Below the pieces are notes generated by a model, which was not told the DNA's origin, did no database searches, and was given only the letters and a program-made list of their open reading frames with translations. A stretch of DNA of 64,000 nucleotides from Acorus gramineus (lineage: Eukaryota > Streptophyta > Magnoliopsida > Acorales > Acoraceae), in NCBI GenBank assembly GCA_030737835.1, contig CM060850.1, positions 28,809,716 to 28,873,715 of the forward strand, read 5' to 3'. Made by a program: the position numbers and the translations under genes. Below, in pieces: positions 1 to 9,434 of this stretch (positions within the stretch are counted from its first letter, which is position 1; each line of letters begins with the position of its first letter).

Positions 1-438
1 CCTCCAAACGCTCAAAATCTTTTTGATATTCATTGCCGATTATAACACAAAATAATCAGAATTCCATCTCGTTAGAACATTTAAACATAATGATTTGCTA
101 CATGTGATTTTTTCCTCTCTAACACATTTCTTGAATATTTGTAACCTTGAAGAAGAACTCTGCATATACTTCACACTTTCTCAAATGTGAATGACCCGCT
201 AACTTCATAAATACCTTCTTTCACAATGAGGTTTAAAATATGAGCAAAACATGTCACATGACAGAATTCACCATCCACCAACAATGCATTCCTCTTGTTC
301 AATTTCATTTTCAGATTTCTTATAGCAGCATCATTAAAATTTGCATTATCAACTGTCAATATAGATACCTTATCGATTCCTCAATCCAACAAACATGTTT
401 CTACCGCTTGTGCAATAGTCTCACCACGATATGCAGTT
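1..438 (-). mobile_element. hAT-family transposase remnant (RICESLEEPER/BED-type), broken
   Basis: Read on the minus strand, this stretch follows the core of plant hAT (Ac/RICESLEEPER-like) transposases in order: a GE..AQAVETCLLD block, then GIDKVSILTVDNAN, then HVTCFAHILNLIVKEG, then SSRLQIFKKCV, then LCLNVLTRWNSDY. The order and spacing match the family, so the identification is good. It is not functional: a stop replaces the usual Trp in the LLDWGI block, there is a frame change near 190, and another stop follows the TRWNS block. The element continues beyond the left edge, and neither the BED finger nor the C-terminal dimerisation domain is present here. Confidence 0.85.
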
Positions 439-728
439 GGAATTTGGGCGGGTTGAACTCAACTCGAACCTAACCCAAGCCCAACCATCAAAAAACTGAG
501 GAGGTCAATTGGAACTCACCTCATATAGTTTAGTTTGAGTTTAGGTTTGATTTACACTTGAGTTGAATTTTTGAGTTTATGTTAGATTCAGTTTTGGTAT
601 TAACAATGTTGTTATATAAAATAAGTTGAACTTCCCAATAGTTGCAACAAATAATAATCGATGGAAACAGACTATAGGTTGATATTTGATAACAAAATTA
701 TTTTCTATCCGAATGTACTCCAACCAGC
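439..728. other. Intergenic; short AACCC-type repeats, possible transposon subterminal DNA
   Basis: About 120 bases next to the hAT remnant are rich in short AACTC/AACCC and GAGTTTAGG motifs, like the subterminal parts of the hAT-type elements near 11.6 and 12.9 kb. The rest is AT-rich, with no gene. It may be the edge of the same old hAT element, but I could not find paired termini. Confidence 0.35.
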
Positions 729-1120
729 TCAAAGCCCTCCATCATCTATGTCGGTCATCTCATCGTCAGATTTTGTCTGACGACGGCCATATTTCTTGCA
801 AGCGTAGGTCACAGCACCAAAGATGAGGAGGAGGACGATGAGGAGTACAACTGTGAAGATTGGTATCCCCAACTTCTTGTTGATTATAATGTCTCCTGAT
901 GGGAAATGGAAGACCTCGCGCTGGTCGATGCCCTGGATAAATACACGAACAGAGAAGGGGGGGTGGGGAAGGTGAGAAAGAAAAAACACAAACATATATA
1001 AGAAATGAAATGAAGAGAAAGTCTGTGGTTACTAACCGCCGGCGGAGGAGAATCTGTGGAGGCGGACGTGCCGGAGATGACAAGTACTAAGATGATGAAA
1101 ATCATGAACCGGTTCTTCAT
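729..1120 (-). CDS. Small secreted/membrane protein, unknown function (2 exons, 95 aa)
   Basis: Exon 1 is 1037-1120 and exon 2 is 729-932, joined in phase 0 by a 104-bp intron (donor GCG|GTTAGT, acceptor CCAG|GGC). The product has a hydrophobic N-terminal signal peptide (about residues 1-21), a short Ser/Pro stretch, then a lumenal or extracellular piece containing FHFPSGDIIINKKLGIP. A single strong transmembrane segment follows (about residues 49-70, FTVVLLIVLLLIFGAVTYA), then a basic KKYGRR stop-transfer and an acidic tail DDEMTDIDDGGL. This suggests a type I single-pass membrane protein with a short cytosolic tail. I do not recognise a named family. The coherent splice join, signal peptide and topology argue for a real gene, but expression is not shown. 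Confidence 0.65.
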
Positions 1121-1903
1121 CCTTCAAAAGACAAATACAAAATGGTGAAGGGGAGATTCATAAAAAAAAATTATTCAAAAAAATGTGTTCATAAAAAATA
1201 ATCTGTATGACTCAAATCATTCCTGCCTCTCTTAAAAATGTACACAAAGTAAACTAAAAAAAAATAAAACGAATGCGATTTGAGGGAAAATCCAATGTAA
1301 TTTGCTTGCGATGATAAACGAATTGAAAATCTAATACAGAAAAAAGAAGATTGAAAAAAAAATTGAAGACAAGGTGAGAATGGTTATATTTGAGAAGTAG
1401 CTCTATTTGATTTAATTAATGAAGGAAAAAATGCATGTAGCCCCCTCAAAATTTATAGATATTCAAATGGACCTTTTATTTTTTGAATATCCATTTAACT
1501 CTCTTATTTTTGTCTTGATCAAACATTTAAGTCCCTAGGTTAATTTTTCACCTATTTCTAAACAGTATTATGAAAATATGCCGTCATTTAATGGTGGTCT
1601 GAAATTATATATTCATATAACATTCTAATATTTAATAAAAATTCGAAACAATCATTAGAATGATCCAAACATCCATATATACCACCCGAAAACATCGAGA
1701 TGAAATTTTATTGACCTCCAAAAAAAATTGATCACTCATGGAAGTGAATATCATATCTATTGTTCAGTTAAATATAATTTGAAATCACTGGCTAAGACTC
1801 CATTACCGAGAGGAAAACTTAAATATGAAGTAAGTAGTTACTCCTAAGAAACGAGGTGTGATTGATCATACAAGTACCAATGGCAAAGATCACAAGGGAG
1901 CCT
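1121..1903. other. Intergenic, AT-rich
   Basis: This holds the presumed promoter side of the small membrane-protein gene. Around 1438-1560 there is a stretch with phrases like CCCCCTCAAAATT and AAGTCCCTAGG, typical of decayed foldback MITEs, but I found no matching second arm. No gene is visible. Confidence 0.4.
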
Positions 1904-2122
1904 CTAGAGACTCACTACTGAGACCCCCACCCAAAAGAAATTTTTGGGTGGTGGGATAAGAACAAAAGCAAAAAGAGAGGAAAGAGAGAGAATGGGAAGA
2001 GGGCTAGCGGTGGCAAGGGGATGGGGGAAGAAGTACCGGAGGGGCAGTCGGAGGGGAGCGGGAGGCAGATCAAAAGGCGAAGCGGAGGAAGGTGCGACGC
2101 TAGGAGGTGGAGGAGCAGCCAT
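1904..2122 (-). CDS. Possible first exon or orphan ORF, low-complexity 72-residue reading frame
   Basis: A minus-strand ATG at 2122 is preceded by leader-like sequence: a GA tract (2209-2232 on the opposite strand), then ATTAGGGTTTCTCC, a telo-box motif usual in plant 5' UTRs. The frame starts MAAPPPPSVAPSSASP, is Pro/Ser/Leu-rich and ends at 1904. The protein resembles nothing I know, and the body is CT-rich, so it could be low-complexity noise. It may be a broken first exon or a captured gene start, because no following exon is evident towards 1.1-1.9 kb. The plus strand also carries a frame here (1944-2174), which I regard as a shadow. Confidence 0.25.
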   Translation of the reverse strand: MAAPPPPSVAPSSASPFDLPPAPLRLPLRYFFPHPLATASPLPILSLSSLFAFVLIPPPKNFFWVGVSVVSL

Positions 2123-2208
2123 CGTCGCCGACCTTGACGGATGGCTTGATTGGTGTTGGAGAAACCCTAATTAGATCCAAATCGGTTGTTGGAGAAACGA
2201 TTTTGAAG

Positions 2209-2232
2209 CTCTCTCTCTCTCTCTCTCTCTCT
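2209..2232. repeat. (CT)12 microsatellite
   Basis: Simple dinucleotide run. On the minus strand it is GA-rich leader-like sequence upstream of the frame at 1904-2122. Confidence 0.9.
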
Positions 2233-3009
2233 GAATTTTGAAGACCAGTAATGGTTCATTTGTTTTTCTTTTTGTATGTAAATCCTATTATATCAAAGAA
2301 GCTTTTTAAATTTAGTAAAGGGTTGTTGTGAGTAAGAACTAAGAAATGCGAGGGTACAATGCTTGTACATATGATTTTAATTGAAAAATTAAAAAAATTG
2401 CATAAAAATTATTATTTTTTAAAATACATCGAGAAAACCCTATTTAACTATCCCATATTTTATCTAAAGAATGTGATTTATAAAAAAAAATGGATTAAAA
2501 ATCGGTGCATGTAAAATCAGTTTAAATTGTTATTCATTCGGATAAACAAAAACCAATTTGTTTTAATCCAAATGAATAACAATCATTTTAAACAATAACC
2601 AAATAAATAACATCTAAAAAAGAATTTAAAACATGGTTTTATTTATCCAAATAAATAACAATAAATAAAAAAAAACAAAAATAAAATCAAAATAAAATAT
2701 TAAATATTCTTTATTAAAATTTATTTAATACATATACTAATTATAGGAAATATTTTTTAAATCTAAATTAATATATATTTTAATATACTAATGTGATATT
2801 ATTATTACAGTAATATAAGTACTACTAAATTAAGTTTAATGACATTTTATTAGTAATAGATATTATTATTATTCTATTCATATTAATATCAAAATATTTT
2901 ATATTACAAGTTAATTAAAAGCTACATTGGTTTATTATATAACAATATGTTTTTAGTATTGAAATATTAACTTTCATAATAAAATATATATTAATTGCAG
3001 CCTTATTAA
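2233..3009. other. Intergenic, extremely AT-rich
   Basis: Long runs of A/T with short ATT/AAT repeats. Nothing coding and no paired repeat termini seen. Confidence 0.5.
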
Positions 3010-3326
3010 CATCAAATATTAAAGTTAAAACACAAAACACAGCACCACAGTCATAGAGAATGAAAGAAACACTTATCATCCAAATAAGATATAAATTGCT
3101 CGCTATATCCTCACAAAGAGAGCATTTACATGACAACCAATTCACAAGTACAAGTAAAGTCAGTTGTATAGTTTCTATTATCATCAAATATTAAAGTTAA
3201 ACACAAAACACAGCACCGCAGTCGCAGAGAATGAAAGAAACATGTACCATCCAAATAAGACATAAATTGCTTGCTCACTATCCTCACAGAGACAGCATTT
3301 ACATGACAACCACTTCACAAGAACAA
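3010..3326. repeat. Tandem duplication, unit about 145 bp, period 172 bp, two copies
   Basis: Copy 1 (about 3010-3154) and copy 2 (about 3182-3326) share start, order and end: ATCAAATATTAAAGTTAAA, then ACACAAAACACAGCACC, GAATGAAAGAAACA, CATCCAAATAAGA, then GCATTTACATGACAACCA. They differ by scattered substitutions and one-base gaps. No gene is recognised in the unit. Confidence 0.85.
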
Positions 3327-3825
3327 AAATGTAAAAAACCCTCATATCTGAAAACTTTGATTGATACTCGATATAAATGAAAACTTTGTTGATTGAAAAC
3401 TAAATAACCCTCAATTTCGTTCATCTTTCTCTCAAAGTTTCATGACTTCTATAACTGAAAACTTTGATTAACACTCATTATAACCATTCCAATATTTGAA
3501 ACTAAAAACTTTTACGAGGGTGTGTTTTGATTTTTTTTAGAGCACAACAGCACCCTAACATCATTTTTGAACAAATCATATAAACCCTGGTTGAAAAACT
3601 AAAATGTAAAAAAAAAAAACCTACAATATAAACCCAAAAACCAAGCCAACCATATAATAAATCACACAAACCTAAATCGGGGTCGCCGGGCGTCGCAGGG
3701 ATCAAAGATGGCGGTCTCTCTGTGTTTTTTTTTTTTTTTTTAAAGAGGGTTGCAGAGAGAGGGTCAGAGGGGTTGCAGGGGTCAAATATATATTGAGGAT
3801 TTGAGGGTGATTTGGGAATTTTTTT
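3327..3825. other. Non-coding flank of the Pack-MULE
   Basis: AT-rich DNA with a short GC-richer part around 3675-3715 and a long T run at 3725-3742. I see no gene. The last bases before 3826 are a T run, matching the T run right of the element, as expected for a target-site duplication. Confidence 0.4.
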
Positions 3826-3945
3826 GGGTGAATTGTCCAAATACCCATGGACGAGCTATCCCATTTTTTCTATGCCCTTGGATTTTTTTTTTTACCCCTA
3901 CATTGCTGTCTCATTTTTTTTTATCCCTCACCAATGCCACATCAT
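3826..3945 (+). repeat. Left terminal inverted repeat of the Pack-MULE
   Basis: Pairs with the reverse complement of about 6492-6612. The arms match in order with small gaps in the T runs. The outermost bases are GGGTGAATTG, a common Mutator-like terminus form. Confidence 0.82.
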
Positions 3946-3959
3946 ATTTTACTATCTAA

Positions 3960-4110
3960 ACTACCCTTCCCTCCGATTCTTTTTCCAATCTCTCCCAAAT
4001 TAATTCATCTCCCCCCAAAACCCACAAAACATAAACTACTCTTCTCTCCATTTCTTCTCCCAATCTCCCTTAAAATGATTTATCTCCCTCCCAAAACCCA
4101 CCAAAATAGT
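3960..4110. repeat. Tandem duplication (about 75 bp x2) inside the Pack-MULE
   Basis: Two successive stretches run CTACCCTTCCCTCC .. CCAATCTC .. ATTCATCTCCCCCC .. AAAACCCACAAAA and CTACTCTTCTCTCC .. CCAATCTC .. ATTTATCTCCCTCC .. AAAACCCACCAAAA. Subterminal tandem repeats are frequent in Mutator-like elements. Confidence 0.65.
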
Positions 4111-4167
4111 AAAAAATGGTTTCTCTTCCCCCAACCCTTCTCTCTCTTGGCAAAAAAATGGTCACCG

Positions 4168-4432
4168 CCATTTGCTCTAATACCGTTCGCCTGAAATACT
4201 CGTCGACGATGCGGTCGAGGGTGCGGAAGACGAGAGGGCTGTAGACGAGGTACTTGAGAAAGCCCTCCTTGCTTGGTTACCACATGTCGGCGGCTGCGTT
4301 TGATGGTGGTGGTGGAGAGGAGTTGGGGTTGGAGCTTCATGGCGAGGAAGCGCATCTCCTTGGTGATGCCAGTGGACTCGCGGGGGTACTGCTTTCTGTA
4401 TCTTTTCCTCTTCTTTGGGATTGTGAATGTAG
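4168..4432 (-). pseudogene. Captured heme oxygenase (HY1/HO-type) gene fragment
   Basis: On the minus strand the first part reads KKRKRYRKQYPRESTGITKE then MRFLAMKLQ. This matches the plant plastid heme oxygenase block that normally reads KRYRKQYPGES.GITEEMRFVAMRL. After a degenerate Thr/Arg/His stretch and a frame change comes PSKEGFLKYLVYSPLVFRTL then DRIVDEYFRRTVLE, the next conserved HO block (normally W.PSKEGFLKYLVDSKLVFDT.ERIVDES...YFRRTGLER). Heme oxygenase opens heme to biliverdin for phytochrome chromophore synthesis. Only about 90 of roughly 280 residues are here. A stop follows the Trp before PSKEG, the frame shifts once, and the segment before YFRRT is short. CAC/CCA expansions lie in and upstream of it. 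It sits antisense inside a Mutator-like element and cannot make enzyme. Confidence 0.85.
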
Positions 4433-4906
4433 GTTATGGTGGTGGTGGAGAGAGGGTTGTGGTGGTGGTCTTCATGGTGGTGGTGGTGCAGCACCTGATG
4501 GTGGTGGTGGAAAGGTATAAAAAAAATTACATTGCATTCCCAATATTTGGCTTCAATAAGGTTATATTGTCTAAATCTCAACACAAGTCATGGAGAATGG
4601 GAAACTGATATCTTTTGGAGGTATTAGAATTTTCAATGTCCAAATAAAATTAGGAGACATTCTTTCGAACATAGATTAGCTCTCTTTGATCTTATATATA
4701 CATCTTTGTTTTCCTAGTTTGATATTTTTTTTTCCTACTATATATGCCTTTATAAAGCAAATGTCTTTATAATTGTTTATCAAGATTATGTAATTAATCA
4801 TTTACATATCTGTAAATTGATATTATATTTATGTAATTGGTTATTATATTTCTATAACATTGTATGTCTTTAGTTTAATTTCATAAATGGTATAATATTT
4901 CTGTTT

Positions 4907-5650
4907 TGTAAATGACAATTGGAGGGGCAAAAATTTGCTTTATCGGATTCGGGTAAACGGACTCCGCCTCTCCCGTTCTCTTCCGCCCGAACTCGCCTTG
5001 ATCCACCGAGCAGCCGCTCCTAAACGCCTTCAACACCGAGAGGTGGGGGGCCTGCAGAAGACCCTCCGACGCTCAAGTCAGTGAAAGTGGTCGACCAAAA
5101 GGGAATAGAAAACAGAAATTGTGTTTACCTCATGAATCCGTTCTTGCCTCTTATTTATAGTGGTGATGGAATGGTGCTAGGGTTCTGGATTGACCATCTC
5201 CATCAGACGGTCGAGAATCCCTGAATCATTATCCAGGAGACAAAAGATATGCTCCCTGATTTGGTCAATTATGGATTAACATATATATTCAGATTCCATG
5301 GGGATTTGGTGGACCAAGTTAATAATTATCTGATTTGGTGATTTGCATGGAATTAATGGGGATTGAATGCTAATAATTATCCCTTAATGCAGTGGATTTG
5401 TGTGGATCCATGCAGTAATTGGATGGATTACTTACTCATGACTTGGTCTGCGGTAATCGGTCGGATCCTCGAGCCGGACCCATTTCGGATTTGGGTCGGC
5501 TGTGCTGTCGCGTCGTCGGACAGTGAGACCGGTCACCAGGCCCATCAAGCTAGGCTCGCGCTCTGCGGATCGTCATTTAGTCTGGTCAAACCGGATGGGC
5601 TTCAAGATCCGACCCAATACTTTCAGCCAGAAAATTTGGCGCCTACAACA
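4907..5650 (-). mobile_element. Solo LTR, Ty3/gypsy-type, nested in the Pack-MULE (fossil)
   Basis: The 744-bp segment begins TGTAAATGAC and ends CGCCTACAACA, so it has the TGT..ACA form of an LTR, and it is flanked by GTTT on both sides (4903-4906 and 5651-5654). On the minus strand it carries a TATA-like CTATAAATAAG near 5148-5160, then TGACTTGAGCGTCGGAGGG, a phrase I associate with LTRs of plant Tat/Retand-type gypsy elements. GC content is well above the surrounding MULE DNA. No internal retroelement sequence or second LTR is present, so it looks like a solo LTR left by recombination. It is younger than the MULE, but its age cannot be derived without a paired LTR. Confidence 0.7.
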
Positions 5651-5859
5651 GTTTATGTCATGAGCATTATATTAATAATTCTGTTATAATTTTTATATGA
5701 ATGATAGTTTATGTTGTAATTGGACATTACATTGATAGTTCTTATGTTGTAGTTGTTACATTAGTATACATTATGTGATGTTGTAGTTTCTGTTGCATTG
5801 TTGATATGTGAATGATTCTGATAAATCATTTATTACATTCTATAATTGCTTATAAATTT

Positions 5860-5970
5860 TATGTAATTGGTCATTTATATATCTGTAAATTGATATTACA
5901 TTGCTGTAATTGGTCATTACATTTCTGTAAAGTTGTATCTCCTTAGTTTAATTTCATTAGTAGTTTTTGT
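5860..5970. repeat. Direct repeat of 4793-4893 within the Pack-MULE
   Basis: Both copies share ATATCTGTAAATTGATATTA, then GTAATTGGT.ATTA, then TTAGTTTAATTTCAT in the same order and spacing. One copy lies on each side of the solo LTR. The unit is AT-rich and not coding. Confidence 0.75.
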
Positions 5971-6491
5971 AATTGGTTATGTAATGTTGTAGTTTCTGTA
6001 ATTGCTAAAGTACTTCTACGAAAATATTAATGTTGTTACATCTTTAATGTAGCTTGGACAGTGGATTCTTCATTATGAAGTACATTGAATGTCAAGTTCG
6101 AAAGCTTTTAAGTGGATTCGATTTCACTCAAGAATGCATGAAGAGAATCAGGAGGAAACAACAATTGATTTCATTAGAATAGAAAGGCAACATTGTAAGT
6201 CAACAAGTTGATGTATCTATTTTAATGACACTTGTAAAAATATATATATAACAATTTTGTGTACGTTGAATGCATTTATAGATGATAATGACAGTACTTA
6301 CCGTTCATGAATATATTATAATGACATTGGAAATGTATCTATAATCATTTTGTATTTAACCATCTCTGTGTACATTTAAAGTTCTCTGTAGATAATTATT
6401 AAATATCTGTAACTATATGTATAATTTTTGTATGTTCACATTATATTTTTGTATTCCTGTAACTCTGCCTATAAGGGGTACTTCAGGTATT

Positions 6492-6612
6492 ATGAGAAGT
6501 CAGGAATAAAAAAAAATGAGACAACACTGTAGGGGTAAAAAAAAATAAAAAGAAGTTCAGGGGCATAAAAAAAATTGAGGTGTTGGTTCAAGGGTATTTA
6601 AGCAATTCACCC
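6492..6612 (-). repeat. Right terminal inverted repeat of the Pack-MULE
   Basis: Reverse complement of the left arm. It ends CAATTCACCC at 6612 and is followed by nine T, matching the T run on the left. Confidence 0.82.
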
Positions 6613-6947
6613 TTTTTTTTTCTTTCGTTTCTGTGTGAAAAGGAGAGGGTTTTGATTGTGTTAGGGTCAGGTGGGTGGGTTTGGTTAGGGCTGTGGTTAA
6701 GATTTACCTAACTATACATCAGATTTAATGTGAAAAAAAAAATATTTATTAAAACAAACAAATACTTATAAGGGATGAATCATTTTGAGAGTATATACCG
6801 CTTTCAAATACTGCTATGTGCAACCTTTTACTCCTACATTTTTACATAAAATCAACATTTCTAAACATAAGACTTGTTTAATGAATTACTCATTTCAGAA
6901 TGGAAATTAATAATAGTGGTATTTATCCTTATTTAATTTGCTGGCAG
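6613..6947. other. Right flank of the Pack-MULE
   Basis: Starts with the T run next to the terminal repeat, then a GT-rich stretch (about 6640-6705) and AT-rich DNA. No gene recognised. Confidence 0.4.
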
Positions 6948-7998
6948 ATTCAGCTCATGAGGAACAAGTGTATTTTGCAAGGAACTCAACCTCAGGAAGT
7001 TCAAGTGGTAAGTAGAGAGCCTTGTCATATTTGAAGGAGTGTATGGTGCCAACTTGGAAAGTTCATGAATTACTCATTTAAGTTACAGCAAGTGGGATAA
7101 ATTAAGAAAGGGATTTTTGCGTGTATACAATAAAAAAAAATTTAGTTTTTTTATATCATCACAAATAAAATATTTATTTTTATACCATTAGAATTTTTCT
7201 TAATAAAAAAATGTGCATCTCCTTTACCCCCTTTTAACTAAAATGAAACTTAACCATAGTTACCTTTTAACCAAGAATTAAAAATGACATAAATAACATC
7301 AACATAATATTTGTCATAATATAAATAATTAAATATAATAACTTAATTAATCTCTTGTTTTTTCCAAATCAACCATGAGTCATTCAACTTTATCCCTTCT
7401 TTTCTTTCAATCAAGATCTAAGTTTTTTTTAAAAATTTGTTATTTTATAAAATATATGATTAATTAATCTTAAAATACTTTTATGTCATTTCTATTAAAG
7501 TAAGTATTACTAAATACAAAACAAAAATTGTTATTTTATAAAATATATTATTAATTAATCTTAAAATACTTTTATTTCATTTCTTTTAAAGTAAGTATTA
7601 CTAAATACTATGTCTTAGATAATAAATAATTTGTATATTTAATTTTTATGTTTGGATTTTAGAGAAAATCTATCATTTTCGTATTAAAATTAATTTTTTT
7701 ATTTTTATAAATATTATATTTGGTAAGGTAAAATATGCATAATAAAAAAATAAGGGTAATTTGGTCATTTATCCAAGACTTTAATGGTTTTAATAGAAAT
7801 TTAGATGAAATTTAACTAGAATGATAAATATGCATAATTTTTACATATTCTAAAAGACCATTAATAAATTAAACCTCGAATTCTAAATTAATTATCATAA
7901 CAGATGGTAGTTCATATATTTATTCAAGGGGCTATAAAAATGGGCATGCAGTCTATGCGCAGTACGTCTCATTGGGCGCGTATTTGTACGGATTCTAA
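6948..7998 (+). pseudogene. Two-exon relic of an unidentified host gene
   Basis: An exon-like segment 6948-7017 has a good acceptor (GCTGGCAG|AT) and a strong donor (AGTG|GTAAGT). A second, 7904 onward, follows CATAACAG. Joined, the phase is kept and the product reads DSAHEEQVYFARNSTSGSSS then DGSSYIYSRGYKNGHAVYAQ, with a stop at 7996-7998. The same frame beyond the stop stays Tyr/Gly-rich (YGTSSTYVYGGEY) with more stops, as in a decayed longer exon. The first exon needs an upstream exon ending in phase 1, and none is visible. I do not recognise the family. A truncated functional gene is less likely than a relic left behind among transposons. Confidence 0.45.
7438..7608. repeat. Tandem duplication, period 91 bp, two copies
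   Basis: TGTTATTTTATAAAATATAT, then TTAATTAATCTTAAAATACT and AAAGTAAGTATTACTAAATAC occur at 7438-7517 and again at 7529-7608. They lie inside the putative intron of the two-exon relic. Confidence 0.85.
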
Positions 7999-8617
7999 AA
8001 TCATGATCCATATATTACAAGATTCAGATATGGGACCTCCTCCACTTATGTATACGGTGGAGAGTATATTTAAATGCAAAGAGCATAAAGAGATGGTTCA
8101 CTTTAAAAAAAGTCAATCGAAACGACAGTACAAGCTCCCAAAAATCATGTTTTGTTCAGGATATATTTTGAGAATCCATTGATCAAAAGGTTAATACTTA
8201 TTAGTTAATAATTTGCACAGGATTAATTCTTCCCAACTTTTGTATATACTATGGTTAACAATTAATTAAAACTTTTATATGAGCGTAGCCACGATCAAAA
8301 CCTACTCTTGTATATTATAAAACAAGAGATGAATGTATTAATGTGTCATGCATTAAACACAACCCAGATCATGCAAACCCATATATACATATATATGTTT
8401 ATATGCAATTAACCATGGGCAAGGGAAGTTGCAGATACTGATAAGGCATCATTAGGTCTGTCTGGCAGCTATGGATACCCTATTTACTGATATGTCCTGA
8501 TTCAATTAATTTCTTTTATGGTAATGATTTTTTTTTTTTAATTTGTAGTCAACATGAAGTTGATGGGCATGCAAGAGAGGAAAATATTCCTGTCATATCC
8601 TTAGGTGTGTTTGGATA

Positions 8618-9434
8618 AGGATACTGGGTGGCTGAATTGGAATTGAGAATTTGGTTTGGATAATTTTTAGAAGAGAGACTGTGATTGAAAAAGAGAGACT
8701 GAGAGGATTGAGAATCTCACTCAATAAGTGGTATTCTCCCAATGGCCCAATCCCTATCTAGCTGAACTGTGAAAAAGATTTTTTTTATCTAGTTTTTACA
8801 TTTATTTTTTTAATAATAACCGATTTTTCCATTTTCCTAATAATAACCGACTTCTCCTAAATCCCAACTCCCGCCTCAGCCAATAAAAACCAATCCATAA
8901 TTAATAATTAGCCATTAAAGCCGAAATTTAAAAAAAAAAACATCTCCACCAATCTTCACCGATCCACACAGCCATCTCCAAACATCCGATAATTAAAAAA
9001 AACACACAGCCAATCCTCCATCTCCACCAATCCACACAGCCAATAATTAAAAAAAAACACAATTAGCCAAGTAAGCTGAAACTTCTTCTTCTTCTTCTTC
9101 TTCTTTTTTTGTCATTCATCAATGCATGCATGGATTTAACCAATAGTAAAATATTCTTTTGTGTTTATTAAATATTCTTTCATGCATGTGTTAAATAACG
9201 TAAAATTGAATTTACGTTAACATGTGTTAGATTTTGTAGAAAGGGTATTTTTAAAATATATATTTTTTATATTGTAATCCAGACATTACCAAACACATGA
9301 TAGGAATCTCAATCATGTTTTTTTCATGTTCCATATTAAACAAGTTGATAGGATCCTCAATCCCAGTCCACCTGAATTTGAAATCCCATGATTCACAGAA
9401 TCTTAATCCCACATGTCAACTAAACAGACCCTCA
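8618..9434. mobile_element. Possible Tourist/Harbinger-like element (weak)
   Basis: The left end GGTGTGTTTGGATAAGGATA and the reverse complement of the right end GGGTCTGTTTAGTTGACATG resemble PIF/Harbinger termini, and both arms contain GATTGAG/GGATT motifs. TSDs are not clean. The inside has two related stretches with ATCCACACAGCCA and a TTC/CTT microsatellite (about 9082-9113). No transposase is seen. It could be an aged MITE or two chance-similar ends. Confidence 0.35.

Larger units (their letters stand above)
3826..6612. mobile_element. Pack-MULE: Mutator-like element with long TIRs and a captured heme oxygenase fragment
   Basis: The two ends are long inverted repeats. Left: GGGTGAATTGTCCAAATACC. 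The reverse complement of the right end starts GGGTGAATTGCTTAAATACC. They keep matching through a TATGCCC block, a T-run, ACCCCTACA, TGTCTCA and a second T-run, about 115 bp in all. Both flanks are T runs (7 and 9 T), compatible with the usual 9-bp Mutator duplication. The inside carries no transposase but holds part of a heme oxygenase gene (4168-4432), AT-rich filler with internal duplications, and a later solo LTR (4907-5650). Long TIRs plus captured host sequence define a Pack-MULE. Arm divergence suggests it is not recent. Confidence 0.82.

Noticed and set aside
1944-2174. Plus-strand Gly/Arg-rich ORF
   Set aside because: Complement of a Pro/Ser-rich frame in a low-complexity island. The leader-like telo-box is on the other strand.
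4177-4608. His-rich and Gly/Val-rich ORFs on both strands at the HO fragment
   Set aside because: These are other frames of CAC/GTG repeats and the captured heme oxygenase piece.
5363-5689. 108-residue plus-strand ORF
   Set aside because: It lies within the solo LTR, against its orientation, and has no protein features.
7904-8182. 92-residue plus-strand ORF starting at an ATG
   Set aside because: It uses a different frame from the one continuous with the spliced upstream exon, and its residues show no family-like features.
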